DNA of 64,000 nucleotides from an uncultured Bacilli bacterium (GTDB lineage Bacteria; Bacillota_I; Bacilli_A; RF39; UBA660), in NCBI GenBank assembly GCA_947598325.1, contig CANQFD010000006.1:1-64000 (forward strand). The letters are read 5' to 3'. Shown one piece after another: positions 38,625 to 49,530 of this stretch; the first letter of the stretch is position 1, and the number at the start of each line of letters is the position of its first letter. The translations under genes and the position numbers were made by a program. A model generated the notes under the pieces. That model searched no databases and was not told where the DNA came from. It saw only the letters and a list, made by a program, of their open reading frames with translations.

Positions 38625-38673
38625 CTAATATTATTATGACAAAATAAAAAGAGCTTATGCTCATTAATATATT

Positions 38674-39258
38674 TCAATTAATATTATTTTTATTTAATAT
38701 ATAACATTTTCCACACATTGGTACATATTTAACATCATCTTTTGCTCCATCAATAAGTATTTCATTTCCATCAAGTGTAAATTTACCATTAATTAATCTA
38801 GCATTAAATTTTGCCCTTTTACCACATTCACAAATTGTTATTAATTCTTCAAGTTCATCTGCAACCTCAAGCAATCTTTTACTACCTTCAAATAAATTAC
38901 TTCTAAAATCAGTTCTAAGTCCATAACAAATTACAGGTATATCTAAAATCTTACTTACATACCAAAGTTCATTCACTTGAAGTGTACTTAAAAATTGAGA
39001 TTCATCTACTAAAATACATGAAACATTATCTTTCCATTCATCAAAATAATTAGATAATGATTTATCATTATCAATTAATATATCAACTTTTCTTTTAAGT
39101 CCTATTCTAGATTCTAAATAATTATCTCCTTTAGTATCAATACTTGATTTTATAACTACAATCTTTCTATTATTTTCATCATAGTTATGTGCAACTTGCA
39201 TTAATGCAGAACTTTTACCACAATTCATTGCACCATATCTAAAATATAATTTAGCCAT
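38674..39258 (-). CDS. tdk: thymidine kinase
   Basis: FRYGAMNCGKSSALMQVAHNY, ILVDESQFLS, CYGLRTDFRSNLFEGSKRLLEVAD, CxCG and CGKC. Confidence 0.95.
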   Translation of the reverse strand: MAKLYFRYGAMNCGKSSALMQVAHNYDENNRKIVVIKSSIDTKGDNYLESRIGLKRKVDILIDNDKSLSNYFDEWKDNVSCILVDESQFLSTLQVNELWYVSKILDIPVICYGLRTDFRSNLFEGSKRLLEVADELEELITICECGKRAKFNARLINGKFTLDGNEILIDGAKDDVKYVPMCGKCYILNKNNIN

Positions 39259-39290
39259 TTTTTATCCTCCTTATAAATTATTAATACATA

Positions 39291-40187
39291 TTATTTATTT
39301 CTTGGATGACATTTTAAAAATACCTCTCTTAAATGTTCATTACTTACATGTGTATATATTTCAGTGGATGATAATGATTCATGTCCAAGTAATTCCTGAA
39401 CCGCTAATAAATTACAATCATTATCTAGTAAATGTGTTGCAAATGTATGTCTAAACATATGAGGTGTTATATTCATTTTTAAACTTGTTTTTTTAATAAT
39501 ATTATCAATAATTTGTTCTATACGTCTTGTAGTTAGCTTATTTCTCTTTTTACCCACTATTAAATATTCACTTGAAACACCATCTAATAATTCATCTCTA
39601 CCGTTTTTAATATATAAATTCATTATCTCAAGGGCATATTTTCCAAATACAACTATTCTCTCTTTACTACCTTTACCATAAATAAGAATTGTTTTTTTTC
39701 TAAAATCAATATCTTTTAATTTTATATTAACTAATTCTGATACACGAATACCACACGCATATAAAATTTCAATAATAAGTCTTTCTCTTTGACCAACTGC
39801 AGTATCTAGATCTGGAATTTCAAGAATTTCTTCTAAATTATTATAACTAATAAAATTAGGAATTTTTTTATCTTTTTTAGGTGAAGATACTAATAAAAAT
39901 GGGTTATTTTTTATTTTACCTTCATTTTCTAAATATTTATAAAAAGTTCTAAGTGAGCTTAATTTTCTTGAAACAGATGTTTTTGCATTTTTGTTGTTAT
40001 TCAAAAATATTAAGTAGTTTAATGATAAATCATAATTCATATCAGTATATTTAATATTTTCTTTATTTAAAAATGTTAAATATTCTTTTAGATCCTTCTC
40101 ATAATTTAAACAAGTATTCTCAGAATAATTCTTTTGATATCTTAAATACTCTATAAAACTATCTATTAATTTTTCCATATTACTCAC
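39291..40187 (-). CDS. XerC/XerD-like tyrosine recombinase
   Basis: YACGIRVSELVNIKLKDID, GKGSKERIV, HMFRHTFATHLLDNDCNLLAVQELLGHESLSSTEIYTHV. Confidence 0.95.
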   Translation of the reverse strand: MSNMEKLIDSFIEYLRYQKNYSENTCLNYEKDLKEYLTFLNKENIKYTDMNYDLSLNYLIFLNNNKNAKTSVSRKLSSLRTFYKYLENEGKIKNNPFLLVSSPKKDKKIPNFISYNNLEEILEIPDLDTAVGQRERLIIEILYACGIRVSELVNIKLKDIDFRKKTILIYGKGSKERIVVFGKYALEIMNLYIKNGRDELLDGVSSEYLIVGKKRNKLTTRRIEQIIDNIIKKTSLKMNITPHMFRHTFATHLLDNDCNLLAVQELLGHESLSSTEIYTHVSNEHLREVFLKCHPRNK

Positions 40188-40957
40188 ATCTTATGTTTAT
40201 TATTTTGATTATTTAATAAGTATTTATATTTTTCCACATAATATCTATATTTATCTGTGTCTTGTAATAAACTATAAAGTTCTTCATATTTTTCTTCTAC
40301 ACTTATATAACTATTTAATATATCTAAAACCTCTTCTTCTTCATTAGATAATACGTCAATTTTATCAAATGTACTTTGGTAAACTTCTTTACATTTTTTA
40401 AATGCTTCCATCTTTTTTTCAGCAGTAAGATTAAATTTAAATTTTTTCATATCATCTTCGTTTAATAGCACTAATGCAAAATCTCTATAGTTTCTATAAT
40501 CACTATTTGTTAATGATAATAAAGAATAGTATTCTTGTGTATTTTTAAGTAACATTGAGAAATATAATCTAAATGCAGGAATTTTTATAAGATCTTCTAT
40601 ATTTTCTGATTTTAAATATTTTTTAATATTATATCTCTTTTCAAGATATTCTTTTACATCATCAACGTTTTTATTTGACATTATTTGTATAATACCATTT
40701 TTATTTTCTTCAAATAATATAGGTCTATGTTTATAATACAATACCCTTTCCTTATTTTTTTGAGAAGATTCAATATAAATTCTATAATTTTCATAATTAA
40801 ATATAGATTCTCCAGCTAGAGAAGTAACCAAAGAATACTGCGATTGAAAACATGAAGTAAAATCATCTATTGATAGTAAGGTATCTCTCATTATTTCTAA
40901 TTTTTTATCATCTGTTTCTAATATTAATCTATAATTCTTTCTCTTTGGATTATTCAT
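40184..40957 (-). CDS. hypothetical protein
   Basis: Long ORF overlapping the Xer gene by 4 nt; no recognised domain. Confidence 0.6.
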   Translation of the reverse strand: MNNPKRKNYRLILETDDKKLEIMRDTLLSIDDFTSCFQSQYSLVTSLAGESIFNYENYRIYIESSQKNKERVLYYKHRPILFEENKNGIIQIMSNKNVDDVKEYLEKRYNIKKYLKSENIEDLIKIPAFRLYFSMLLKNTQEYYSLLSLTNSDYRNYRDFALVLLNEDDMKKFKFNLTAEKKMEAFKKCKEVYQSTFDKIDVLSNEEEEVLDILNSYISVEEKYEELYSLLQDTDKYRYYVEKYKYLLNNQNNKHKM

Positions 40958-40962
40958 ATTAT

Positions 40963-42072
40963 CTACCTAATTACATATGGATTATCTAAAGTTCCATCAC
41001 CTTTCTTATATAATACATCTTTATCTAAATATATAACTGGATATACAGTAAATGAATTAGAAGCATATGTTGCATATGATACTCCATAGTCAATACGATA
41101 TATTTGGTAAGTATTTTCTAAAACCCCATTTAAAGTTCTCATATACCTTGAAACATTATAAAGATAATTGTAGTTTTCACATTCTGGATTTTGTGTAGAT
41201 TGACATTTTTGATCTATACTAGCTCTCATATATTCATTTAATTGAATTAACCCTATATATTGATCCTTTTCTATAATTGAACACTCTGCAGTTCCATCAA
41301 TTGAATGATCATTAAGAGATCTTTTTCCAATACATAAATCATGTTTAACTATTTTTTCTCTATCTGAATTTGTAAAAAAATCACTTTTATATGCTTCTTC
41401 TAAAGTATCTTTAATTCTACTTTTTGAATAATCGTTAATACCTACATTTTCATCTTTTTCGCCATTATATCTATCATCCCATACTACGTCATCATCATAT
41501 GAGACTGTTGATATTAACTTAAGTTCATTATTTTCAGTTATTTCTATAATTTTATACAATTTTTCGCCAAGTAATATATTATTATTAGGATTCTCACCTC
41601 TATATACAAATTTACCATTCATATTATATAATCCGTCATTTTCTAAAACTATATCCTCGTTACTCTTTATATATTGAGAAACTGTAAGAGTTTCATAATA
41701 TTTACCGCACTTTACATATGGTTTATATAAATATTCTTTATCTTTCATAACTATATTTACATATCCAGTACAAGCTATATTTGAATCTTCAACTGCATAT
41801 AATTGCTTAATTTCTTTAGCATTTACTAATGAATCTAAATTTACTCTTTTTACTGCCCCTTCTTCCTTTGGAAGTAATCTTTTATTAGAATTTACATAAT
41901 TAATAGCTGCTTCTTTTAATTGTAATTCCATTTTTTCATATGAATCTGATATTGATTTTTTTGATGTAAACATAAATGAAAATATTATAGTTAAAACAAT
42001 AACAACCGCAAACATTATAACAATTTTTAATATATTATCCCTAAAAAAGCTCATATTAATCCCTACTTTCAT
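40963..42072 (-). CDS. membrane-anchored, pilin-like extracellular protein of unknown function
   Basis: N-terminal TM followed by helical region (prepilin-like), C-terminal domain ending GDGTLDNPYVIR. Confidence 0.6.
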   Translation of the reverse strand: MKVGINMSFFRDNILKIVIMFAVVIVLTIIFSFMFTSKKSISDSYEKMELQLKEAAINYVNSNKRLLPKEEGAVKRVNLDSLVNAKEIKQLYAVEDSNIACTGYVNIVMKDKEYLYKPYVKCGKYYETLTVSQYIKSNEDIVLENDGLYNMNGKFVYRGENPNNNILLGEKLYKIIEITENNELKLISTVSYDDDVVWDDRYNGEKDENVGINDYSKSRIKDTLEEAYKSDFFTNSDREKIVKHDLCIGKRSLNDHSIDGTAECSIIEKDQYIGLIQLNEYMRASIDQKCQSTQNPECENYNYLYNVSRYMRTLNGVLENTYQIYRIDYGVSYATYASNSFTVYPVIYLDKDVLYKKGDGTLDNPYVIR

Positions 42073-42103
42073 AATTATTATAACATTAAATAAAGTATTT
42101 TAA

Positions 42104-42134
42104 AAGAAAAAAACTTCATCAGAAGTTTTTATTT
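42104..42134. terminator. intrinsic terminator hairpin
   Basis: AAAAAAACTTC-atca-GAAGTTTTTATTT. Confidence 0.6.
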
Positions 42135-43013
42135 ATCTTTTTTTATAATTTCTGTTGCTGCAGCAAGCATACCTGCCACATTTTGAAGTTCTGATGGAAT
42201 TATTATTTTTGTAGATTGCCCATCAGCTACTTTTTCAAGTGCTTCAAAAGATTTTAAAGTTAATACTGACTGATCTGCTTTAGCTTCCTTTAATAATTTT
42301 AAACCAGCTGCAGTTGCTTCTTGAACCTTTAATATAGCCTCTGCTTCACCTTCTGCAAGTTTAATTTGTGATTGTTTTTGTGCTTCAGCTCTAAGTATTG
42401 CACTTTCTTTTTCACCTTCTGCTATTAGTATACTTGATTTTTTCTCACCCTCAGCCTGAAGAATTTTTTCTCTTCTTTCTCTTTCAGCACGCATTTGTTT
42501 TTCCATTGCATCTTGTATATCTCTTGGTGGAATAATATTTTTAACTTCAACTCTATTAATTTTAATACCCCATGGATCAGTTGCTTCATCTAAAATAACA
42601 CACATCTTACTATTAATTAAATCTCTTGATGTTAAAGTTTCATCAAGTTCTAAATCACCAATAATATTACGAAGTGTAGTAGCTGTTAAATTTTCAATTG
42701 CACTTATTGGATTTTCAACTCCATAAGTATATAACTTTGGATCAGTTATTTGAAAATAAACAACTGTATCTATTTGCATTGTAACATTATCTTTTGTAAT
42801 AACAGGTTGTGGTGCAAAATCACGAACTTTTTCTTTCAATGATACATTGTTTGATATTCTATCAATAAATGGTATCTTAACTTTTAACCCTGTCTGCCAA
42901 GTAGAATGATAACTTCCTAATCTCTCGATAACATATGCTTTTGATTGTGGAACTATTTTTATATTAGTAACAATAATAACTAATATAATAATTCCTAAAA
43001 TTATAAATCCCAT
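42129..43013 (-). CDS. SPFH/band-7 domain protein (QmcA/stomatin-like)
   Basis: KIVPQSKAYVIERLGSYHSTWQTGLKVKIPFIDRI, LRNIIGDLELDETLTSRD, AEGEKESAILRAEAQKQ. Confidence 0.95.
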   Translation of the reverse strand: MGFIILGIIILVIIVTNIKIVPQSKAYVIERLGSYHSTWQTGLKVKIPFIDRISNNVSLKEKVRDFAPQPVITKDNVTMQIDTVVYFQITDPKLYTYGVENPISAIENLTATTLRNIIGDLELDETLTSRDLINSKMCVILDEATDPWGIKINRVEVKNIIPPRDIQDAMEKQMRAERERREKILQAEGEKKSSILIAEGEKESAILRAEAQKQSQIKLAEGEAEAILKVQEATAAGLKLLKEAKADQSVLTLKSFEALEKVADGQSTKIIIPSELQNVAGMLAAATEIIKKDK

Positions 43014-43015
43014 AC

Positions 43016-43432
43016 TTATTTCTCCTTTTTCTCAACAATAATTTTTGCGCCCTCTATTTTAAGGACTTTTACCTTTTCATCTTTTTTTATTTCTACATCA
43101 GATATAGCCATCCAGTCTTTACCTTCTACATACACTCTTCCTTTTTTTAAAGGAATAATATCAGTAGTTGCTACACCTGTTTTACCAATTATCATGTCAA
43201 AATTGGTTTTTTCAATATTTTTATTTATATATTTATGAAAGATTGGTTTTGTAAATACTAATGATAATATAGTTGTTACCATAAATACTATTAATTGTAT
43301 TAATAAATTACTAGTAAAATATGATGATACAAATGCACATAATGCTCCAAATGCAAACCATATTGTAATTAAATTCATAGTTAATGCTTCAATTATTAAA
43401 AAACCAAAAATAACTATTAACCATTGGTACAT
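43016..43432 (-). CDS. NfeD family protein
   Basis: TMs followed by OB-fold domain GKTGVATTDIIPLKKGRVYVEGKDWMAIS; paired with SPFH gene. Confidence 0.9.
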   Translation of the reverse strand: MYQWLIVIFGFLIIEALTMNLITIWFAFGALCAFVSSYFTSNLLIQLIVFMVTTILSLVFTKPIFHKYINKNIEKTNFDMIIGKTGVATTDIIPLKKGRVYVEGKDWMAISDVEIKKDEKVKVLKIEGAKIIVEKKEK

Positions 43433-43554
43433 ATATTTATACTACCTCCTTCATTAAAATAATTATATGATAAAAATATATTTATTACAATATAAAATTA
43501 TAAAAATAATTTGTTTCCTAAAATAAAAAAGCTACTATATAGTAACTTTATACT

Positions 43555-44034
43555 TTATTTATTTAACATATTTAATAATGTTATTTTAAATTTATCCTTT
43601 TCTGCATTAGCATTACTAATCATAACACCTTTATATGCGCCAAGTTCCATACTGTGACCTTCTAAAAATAAATCTTCAGGTTCTATTGATTTTAATAATA
43701 TTATATTTTTATTGGTATAAACATCATAATGTAATACTACATCTCCATGAACTTTAGAAAATAATTCATCTGTTGGAAGTGTAAGTTCATATGATATTGT
43801 ATTTTTCTCTTCATCAGAAGATACCTTTGTTCCAAGAAAGTTTCCATTTTTCATTTCAGGATAAAAATCAAACACCATCTTCTTAAATGCAAACATATTA
43901 TATTTCTTTAAAGAACGTTCACACTTTCTAAATTTTTGCTCATCAAAATATTCAAAAATATAATTACCTTTCATTATTATTACCCCCTGTTTATCTTGAT
44001 TTCTTACTTCTTGTTTGACTCTAGATTTTAGCAC
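43555..44034 (-). CDS. hypothetical protein
   Basis: Intact ORF; internal Met at MKGNYIFEYFDEQKF may be the true start. Confidence 0.55.
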   Translation of the reverse strand: MLKSRVKQEVRNQDKQGVIIMKGNYIFEYFDEQKFRKCERSLKKYNMFAFKKMVFDFYPEMKNGNFLGTKVSSDEEKNTISYELTLPTDELFSKVHGDVVLHYDVYTNKNIILLKSIEPEDLFLEGHSMELGAYKGVMISNANAEKDKFKITLLNMLNK

Positions 44035-44149
44035 AAATCATCAATAAAGTCAAATAAAATAAGGGTTTATTCTTTTCTATAATTAAATTATATCACTAAT
44101 TTACGTCATAAATACACAAAAAACGTAAAATTTACTCATATTTTACATT

Positions 44150-46744
44150 TTATTTTGCTTCATACCAATTTTTTCCTATTTCAACATCTACTTTAAGTGG
44201 TACACTTAATTTATATGTGTTTTCCATTATATTTATTACAATATTTTTAACTTTTTCTAATTCTTCATTTTTTACATTAAATATAAGTTCATCATGTACT
44301 TGAAGAATCATTTTACTTTTTAACCCTAGTTTATTAAACTCTTCATATATTTCAATCATTGCTTTTTTTAGTATGTCCGCACTTGATCCTTGAATTGGTG
44401 TATTAAGTGCCATTCTTTCTCCTTGACTTCTAATAATATAATTAGTATTTTTAAGTTCGTCAATATTTCTTTTTCTATTCATTATTGTACGTACATACCC
44501 ATTATTATATGCATCTTTTATTACATTTTGTGTATATTCTTTAATACCAGGAAATGTCTCTAAATATGTATCAATAAACTTTTTAGCTGTACCTATATCT
44601 GTATTTAAATCTTCAGCAAGTCCAAAACTACTTATTCCATATAATATTCCAAAGTTAACAGCTTTAGCATCCCTTCTCATATTACTTGTAACTTCTTCTT
44701 TTGGTATATGATATATATCCATTGCAGTTTTTGTATGTATATCAAGATCATTATTAAATGCATCTATTAAATTCTTTTCATTTGACATGTGTGCGAATAA
44801 CCTAAGTTCTATTTGAGAATAATCACTTGATAAAAATACTGAATCTTTTTCTGGAATAAATGCTTTTCTTATCTCTTTTCCTTCTTTATATCTTATTGGT
44901 ATATTTTGTAGATTTGGCTCTATTGATGATAATCTTCCTGTTCTTGTTAATGTTTGTGTATAAATAGTATGAAGCTTACCATCAGGCATTATCATATTTT
45001 TTATTCCTATTATATATGTATTATATATTTTATTCAATGTTCTATGTTCTATTATTTTATCTATAATTGGATGATAATCTTTTATCTTATCTAATATTTC
45101 TCTTGCTGTTGAATATGATGCTACCTTTTTCTTTTTTGGATATGGTATTTGTAATTTATCAAAAAGGATTTCCCCTAGTTTCTTTGGTGATTGAATATTA
45201 AATTCACATCCTGCATATTCATATATTTCATTAGTTAATTTTTGTATTTTATCTTCCAATTTTTCTTTTATTTCATTAAGAACATTTTCATCTATTCTAA
45301 CGCCTTCTATTTCCATATCCGCTAGAACATATGATAATTTCATTTCTATATCTTCAAATAAATGAATTTGATTATCATTTTTAAGTTCATCAATGAATCT
45401 TTCTCTTATTTCATAAATAAATTTTGCTTTCGTGCATCCATTACTAGCAAGTCTATCTTCAGTAATTTCTTTTTCTTTTATAAAATTATCATATAATGTA
45501 ACATTGTAATTAAAATTATTTGCCATATATCCAATATCATCTTTAACATTATAATTAAGAATATAACCCGCTATCATAGCATCAAATGTACAATTATCAA
45601 ATTTAATATTATATTTATTAAGTGAAACTATATTTTTTTTCAAATCATATGTATATTTTTCATATTTATCTAATATATTAGGATTATTTTTTAATATATC
45701 TATTGGAATATAATATGCATTAAGTCCATCATAGATAGATAAACCATATATATTTGACATGTGATAATTAAATCCATCTAGTTCTACATATACAGCAATT
45801 TTTTCATTCAAATTTAAATCATTAGGATCTTTCAATATCTTATAATTTAAATTTTCATCTTTCTTTGTACTTTGAAAATTATTATCTTTTAAAAAACTAT
45901 AAAATTCAAGTTCATTAAACATATCTTTTAATTTTGTATAGTCAGGGCCTTCATATTTAAGATCTTCTAGAGAATAAGGAACTGGAACTTCATTATATAT
46001 TGTTGCAATATCCATACTCATAAATGCACTTTCTTTTCCATCTATTAACTTTTGCTTAACCGCACCCTTTATATTTTCTATATTTTCATATACATTTTCT
46101 AAACTATCATATTCCTGAAGTAATTTAAGAGCTGTTTTTTCACCTATTCCACGAACACCTGGAATATTATCTGATGGGTCTCCTTCAAGACCTTTTAAAT
46201 CTATCATTCTAATTGGTTTAATACCATAAGTTTCAAAAAATGTTTCCTCATTCATTCTTATATAATCTTTTTGTTTTAATAATTTAACGTCAACTTGTTC
46301 GTTAATTAACTGTAATAAATCTTTATCACTACTGACAATCGTTGCATTAAATTCTGGATCATTATATACCATTTTTGAGTAGGTTCCAATTATATCATCT
46401 GCTTCATAGTTATCTATTTCAAAACATTTAATTCCCATTATTGGGACTAATTCTTTAGCTACTTTAAACTGCTTTTTAAGGTCATCAGGAGTCTCATCTC
46501 TACCACCTTTATACTCAGTATATTTGTCATGTCTAAATGTTTTACCTTTATCAAATGCTACAAGCATATATTCTGGATTTTCTTCCTTTATAATTTTATT
46601 AAGCATATTAACAAGTCCATATAAACCATTTGTTGGAAATCCTTTGCTATTTTTCATCATATTACCTGTATATGCTGTTGCAAAATAACTTCTAAATAAT
46701 AAATTATTACCATCTATCAATATCACTTTTTTCATTATTATCAC
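44150..46744 (-). CDS. polA: DNA polymerase I
   Basis: 5'-3' exonuclease domain and polymerase motifs DYSQIELRLFAHMS, RRDAKAVNFGILYGIS, QVHDELIFNV. Confidence 0.97.
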   Translation of the reverse strand: MIIMKKVILIDGNNLLFRSYFATAYTGNMMKNSKGFPTNGLYGLVNMLNKIIKEENPEYMLVAFDKGKTFRHDKYTEYKGGRDETPDDLKKQFKVAKELVPIMGIKCFEIDNYEADDIIGTYSKMVYNDPEFNATIVSSDKDLLQLINEQVDVKLLKQKDYIRMNEETFFETYGIKPIRMIDLKGLEGDPSDNIPGVRGIGEKTALKLLQEYDSLENVYENIENIKGAVKQKLIDGKESAFMSMDIATIYNEVPVPYSLEDLKYEGPDYTKLKDMFNELEFYSFLKDNNFQSTKKDENLNYKILKDPNDLNLNEKIAVYVELDGFNYHMSNIYGLSIYDGLNAYYIPIDILKNNPNILDKYEKYTYDLKKNIVSLNKYNIKFDNCTFDAMIAGYILNYNVKDDIGYMANNFNYNVTLYDNFIKEKEITEDRLASNGCTKAKFIYEIRERFIDELKNDNQIHLFEDIEMKLSYVLADMEIEGVRIDENVLNEIKEKLEDKIQKLTNEIYEYAGCEFNIQSPKKLGEILFDKLQIPYPKKKKVASYSTAREILDKIKDYHPIIDKIIEHRTLNKIYNTYIIGIKNMIMPDGKLHTIYTQTLTRTGRLSSIEPNLQNIPIRYKEGKEIRKAFIPEKDSVFLSSDYSQIELRLFAHMSNEKNLIDAFNNDLDIHTKTAMDIYHIPKEEVTSNMRRDAKAVNFGILYGISSFGLAEDLNTDIGTAKKFIDTYLETFPGIKEYTQNVIKDAYNNGYVRTIMNRKRNIDELKNTNYIIRSQGERMALNTPIQGSSADILKKAMIEIYEEFNKLGLKSKMILQVHDELIFNVKNEELEKVKNIVINIMENTYKLSVPLKVDVEIGKNWYEAK

Positions 46745-46902
46745 CTACTTTTTTCATTATAACAAAAAAAATACTTTATTTAAAGAAATCTTTTACTAAT
46801 AATTATCTATATTTTTTATCATAAATTAAATTTTATATTAATAATATTACTTGAATAATTATTTTTTTTTGGTAAATAATATACATGAAAGGATGATTAT
46901 TT

Positions 46903-47103
46903 GTGAATATAAAAGATTATATAATTCAAAACTTTAAAGATGATTCAAATGAAACTATAAAAAAGGCTATTGATGATAGCGTAAAAGAATATAATGAAGA
47001 TACACTACCTGGTCTTGGAGTATTTTTTATGTTAGTATGGGAAAATTCAAATGAAGATGAAAAAAATACTATTTTAGAAAAGATTAAATCTAATCTAAAA
47101 TAG
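46903..47103 (+). CDS. sspI: small acid-soluble spore protein SspI-like
   Basis: GTG start with RBS; IKKAIDDSVKEYNEDTLPGLGVFFMLVWENSNEDEKNTILEKIKSNLK matches SspI pattern ([25 protein letters not shown]...). Confidence 0.8.
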   Translation: MNIKDYIIQNFKDDSNETIKKAIDDSVKEYNEDTLPGLGVFFMLVWENSNEDEKNTILEKIKSNLK

Positions 47104-47151
47104 TATTTTATATTTTTCAAGATTTTTTCTTATATCTCTTTATATTCAAAT

Positions 47152-49530
47152 TTACATATTTCTTAAACTTACATTTAATTTGGTTGTTACATCATTAATT
47201 ATCTTATTAAATACGCTCATAACTTCTTCTTCCGTTAAAGTTTTTGATATATCTGAAAATGTTAGAGAAAATGCTATTGATTTTTTACCCTTATCAATAT
47301 TATCTCCAGTATATACATCAAATACTTTTATATCTTTTAAAAGTCTTCCTCCAGATTTTTTTATTTCATTTATTATATTAATAGCTTCAACATCTCTATC
47401 AACTATAAATGCAAGATCTTTTGATACACTAGGGAATTTAGATATTTCCTTACATTTTATATTTCTTACTTTTTTATCCATTAATTTTGTTAAATTAAGT
47501 TCAAATACATAAAGTTCATTTTTCTCAACGTTTGGATGTACTTGACCGATGTATCCAATCAATTGTCTTTCAACATATATTCCTGCTTTTCTTCCTGGGT
47601 GTAGTTCTTTTACGTTAATATCACTTTTAAATTCATATCTATTTGTTAAACCTAAAAATTTTAATAAATTTTCTACAATGCCTTTTGCTAAATAAAAATC
47701 TGGTTTTATTCTAACATTATTAAATTCATTAGTTATTATGTTATCTGATAATAATCCTGAAACTAATACTTCTTCTATATACTCATCACCTTTTGTGAAA
47801 TAACTTGAACCTACTTCAAATATATTAATATTATTTACATTTCTTGATTTATTATAATTATATATATCAAGTAATGATGTAACTAATTGTTTTCTTAATA
47901 TTTTTCTATCTTCACTCATAGGATCTAATACGCTTATTTTTCCGTAATCTTCTATTTTAAACATATTACTTTTTTCTTCGCTTAATAAAGAATAACCTAT
48001 TACTTCTGTTAAACCTAGGGAACATAATCTATTTTTTACTTCTTTTATTACTAAATTTTTTCTTGATCTTACTCCCTTTTTTTGTTGTAAAATTGGTAGT
48101 TTACCATCTATTTTAGTAAAACCGTATATTCTACCTATTTCTTCTATTAAATCTTCTTTAATATTAACGTCTAGTCTTCTTGAATTAATTGTTACTTTAT
48201 AATTATTGTTATTTTTTTCATAACTAAAATTTAATCTATCTAGAGTATTATCTACATCATCTGTAGTTAAATTCATACCTAATACAGAATTAATTTTATC
48301 AAGTGTTATTTCAATAATTTTATCTTCCTTATTTGTATTATCATACTTAGCAATACCATTTTGTTTTTCACCACTAGCATATTTTTCAAGAAGATCAGCT
48401 GCTCTTTGTAATGCTTTAATAGTTACATTTGGATCTATTCCTTTTTCATATCTATTTGATGCTTCACTTCTAAGTATTCTATTTGATGTCCTTCTAATTG
48501 ATGCCGGATCAAATATTGCTGCTTCTATAAAGATATTTTTTGTATCATTTTCTACTTCTGTATTAAGTCCTCCCATAACACCTGCAAGTGCTACTGGTCC
48601 ATCTTCATTAGCAATTACAATATCTGAATTATTTAAAATTCTTTCTTTTCCATCAAGTGTAGTAAATTTTTCTTTTTCATTTGCACATCTAATAATTACT
48701 TTATTTCCTAATTTATCATAATCAAAGAAATGAAGAGGATTTCCATATTCAAGCATAACGTAATTTGAAATATCTACTACATTATTAATTGGTCTAATTC
48801 CTGATGCAATTAATCTTGATTTTATAAATTGTGGACTTTCTTTTATTTGTACATTTTTTACAATTTTTCCAAGATACATTAAACATTTATCTGTTTTTAT
48901 ATCTAATATTATGTCTTTATTTATACTATCATCTATATTTAATTTTTTTATATTTGGTTTTCTATTATATATAGCACCTACTTCATAAGCCATACCTATT
49001 ATACTAAGTAAATCTGCTCTATTTGTTGTTAATTCAAAATCTATTACCTCATCATCATAGCCTAAATATTTAATCGCATCAGTTCCTACAATTGCATCAT
49101 CATTTAAAATATGTATTCCTTTTGAATCTTCTTCTTTTAATACTTCATTTGGAAGACCTATTTCAGCTAAAGAACATATCATTCCCTCTGATACTTCTCC
49201 TTTTAAAGTACATTTTTTTATTTCACCACCTGGAAGAATTGCTCCTTCTTTAGCAACTATTACCTTAATTTGCTCTTTTACATTAGGTGCACCACATACA
49301 ATTTGTTTTAATTCTTTTTCACCTATATCAACTTTTGTAATATGAAGATGATCACTATCTTTATGGTTTTTACATTCAACTACTTTACCTACTACTAAAT
49401 TTGTTGATTCACAAATCTTATATACGCTATCATATTCATTACCAATAGATACCATTTTTTCAGCTAAATCATTATAATCTATACCATTTAAATCAATATA
49501 ATCACTTAAAAAACTCTTACTTAGTTTCAT
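47152..49530 (-). CDS. pheT: phenylalanine--tRNA ligase beta subunit
   Basis: tRNA-binding domain, B3/B4, B5 and FDX-ACB domains; paired with pheS. Confidence 0.97.
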   Translation of the reverse strand: MKLSKSFLSDYIDLNGIDYNDLAEKMVSIGNEYDSVYKICESTNLVVGKVVECKNHKDSDHLHITKVDIGEKELKQIVCGAPNVKEQIKVIVAKEGAILPGGEIKKCTLKGEVSEGMICSLAEIGLPNEVLKEEDSKGIHILNDDAIVGTDAIKYLGYDDEVIDFELTTNRADLLSIIGMAYEVGAIYNRKPNIKKLNIDDSINKDIILDIKTDKCLMYLGKIVKNVQIKESPQFIKSRLIASGIRPINNVVDISNYVMLEYGNPLHFFDYDKLGNKVIIRCANEKEKFTTLDGKERILNNSDIVIANEDGPVALAGVMGGLNTEVENDTKNIFIEAAIFDPASIRRTSNRILRSEASNRYEKGIDPNVTIKALQRAADLLEKYASGEKQNGIAKYDNTNKEDKIIEITLDKINSVLGMNLTTDDVDNTLDRLNFSYEKNNNNYKVTINSRRLDVNIKEDLIEEIGRIYGFTKIDGKLPILQQKKGVRSRKNLVIKEVKNRLCSLGLTEVIGYSLLSEEKSNMFKIEDYGKISVLDPMSEDRKILRKQLVTSLLDIYNYNKSRNVNNINIFEVGSSYFTKGDEYIEEVLVSGLLSDNIITNEFNNVRIKPDFYLAKGIVENLLKFLGLTNRYEFKSDINVKELHPGRKAGIYVERQLIGYIGQVHPNVEKNELYVFELNLTKLMDKKVRNIKCKEISKFPSVSKDLAFIVDRDVEAINIINEIKKSGGRLLKDIKVFDVYTGDNIDKGKKSIAFSLTFSDISKTLTEEEVMSVFNKIINDVTTKLNVSLRNM

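Noticed and set aside
47180-47512. 110-aa plus-strand ORF within pheT
   Set aside because: Antisense shadow ORF of pheT.
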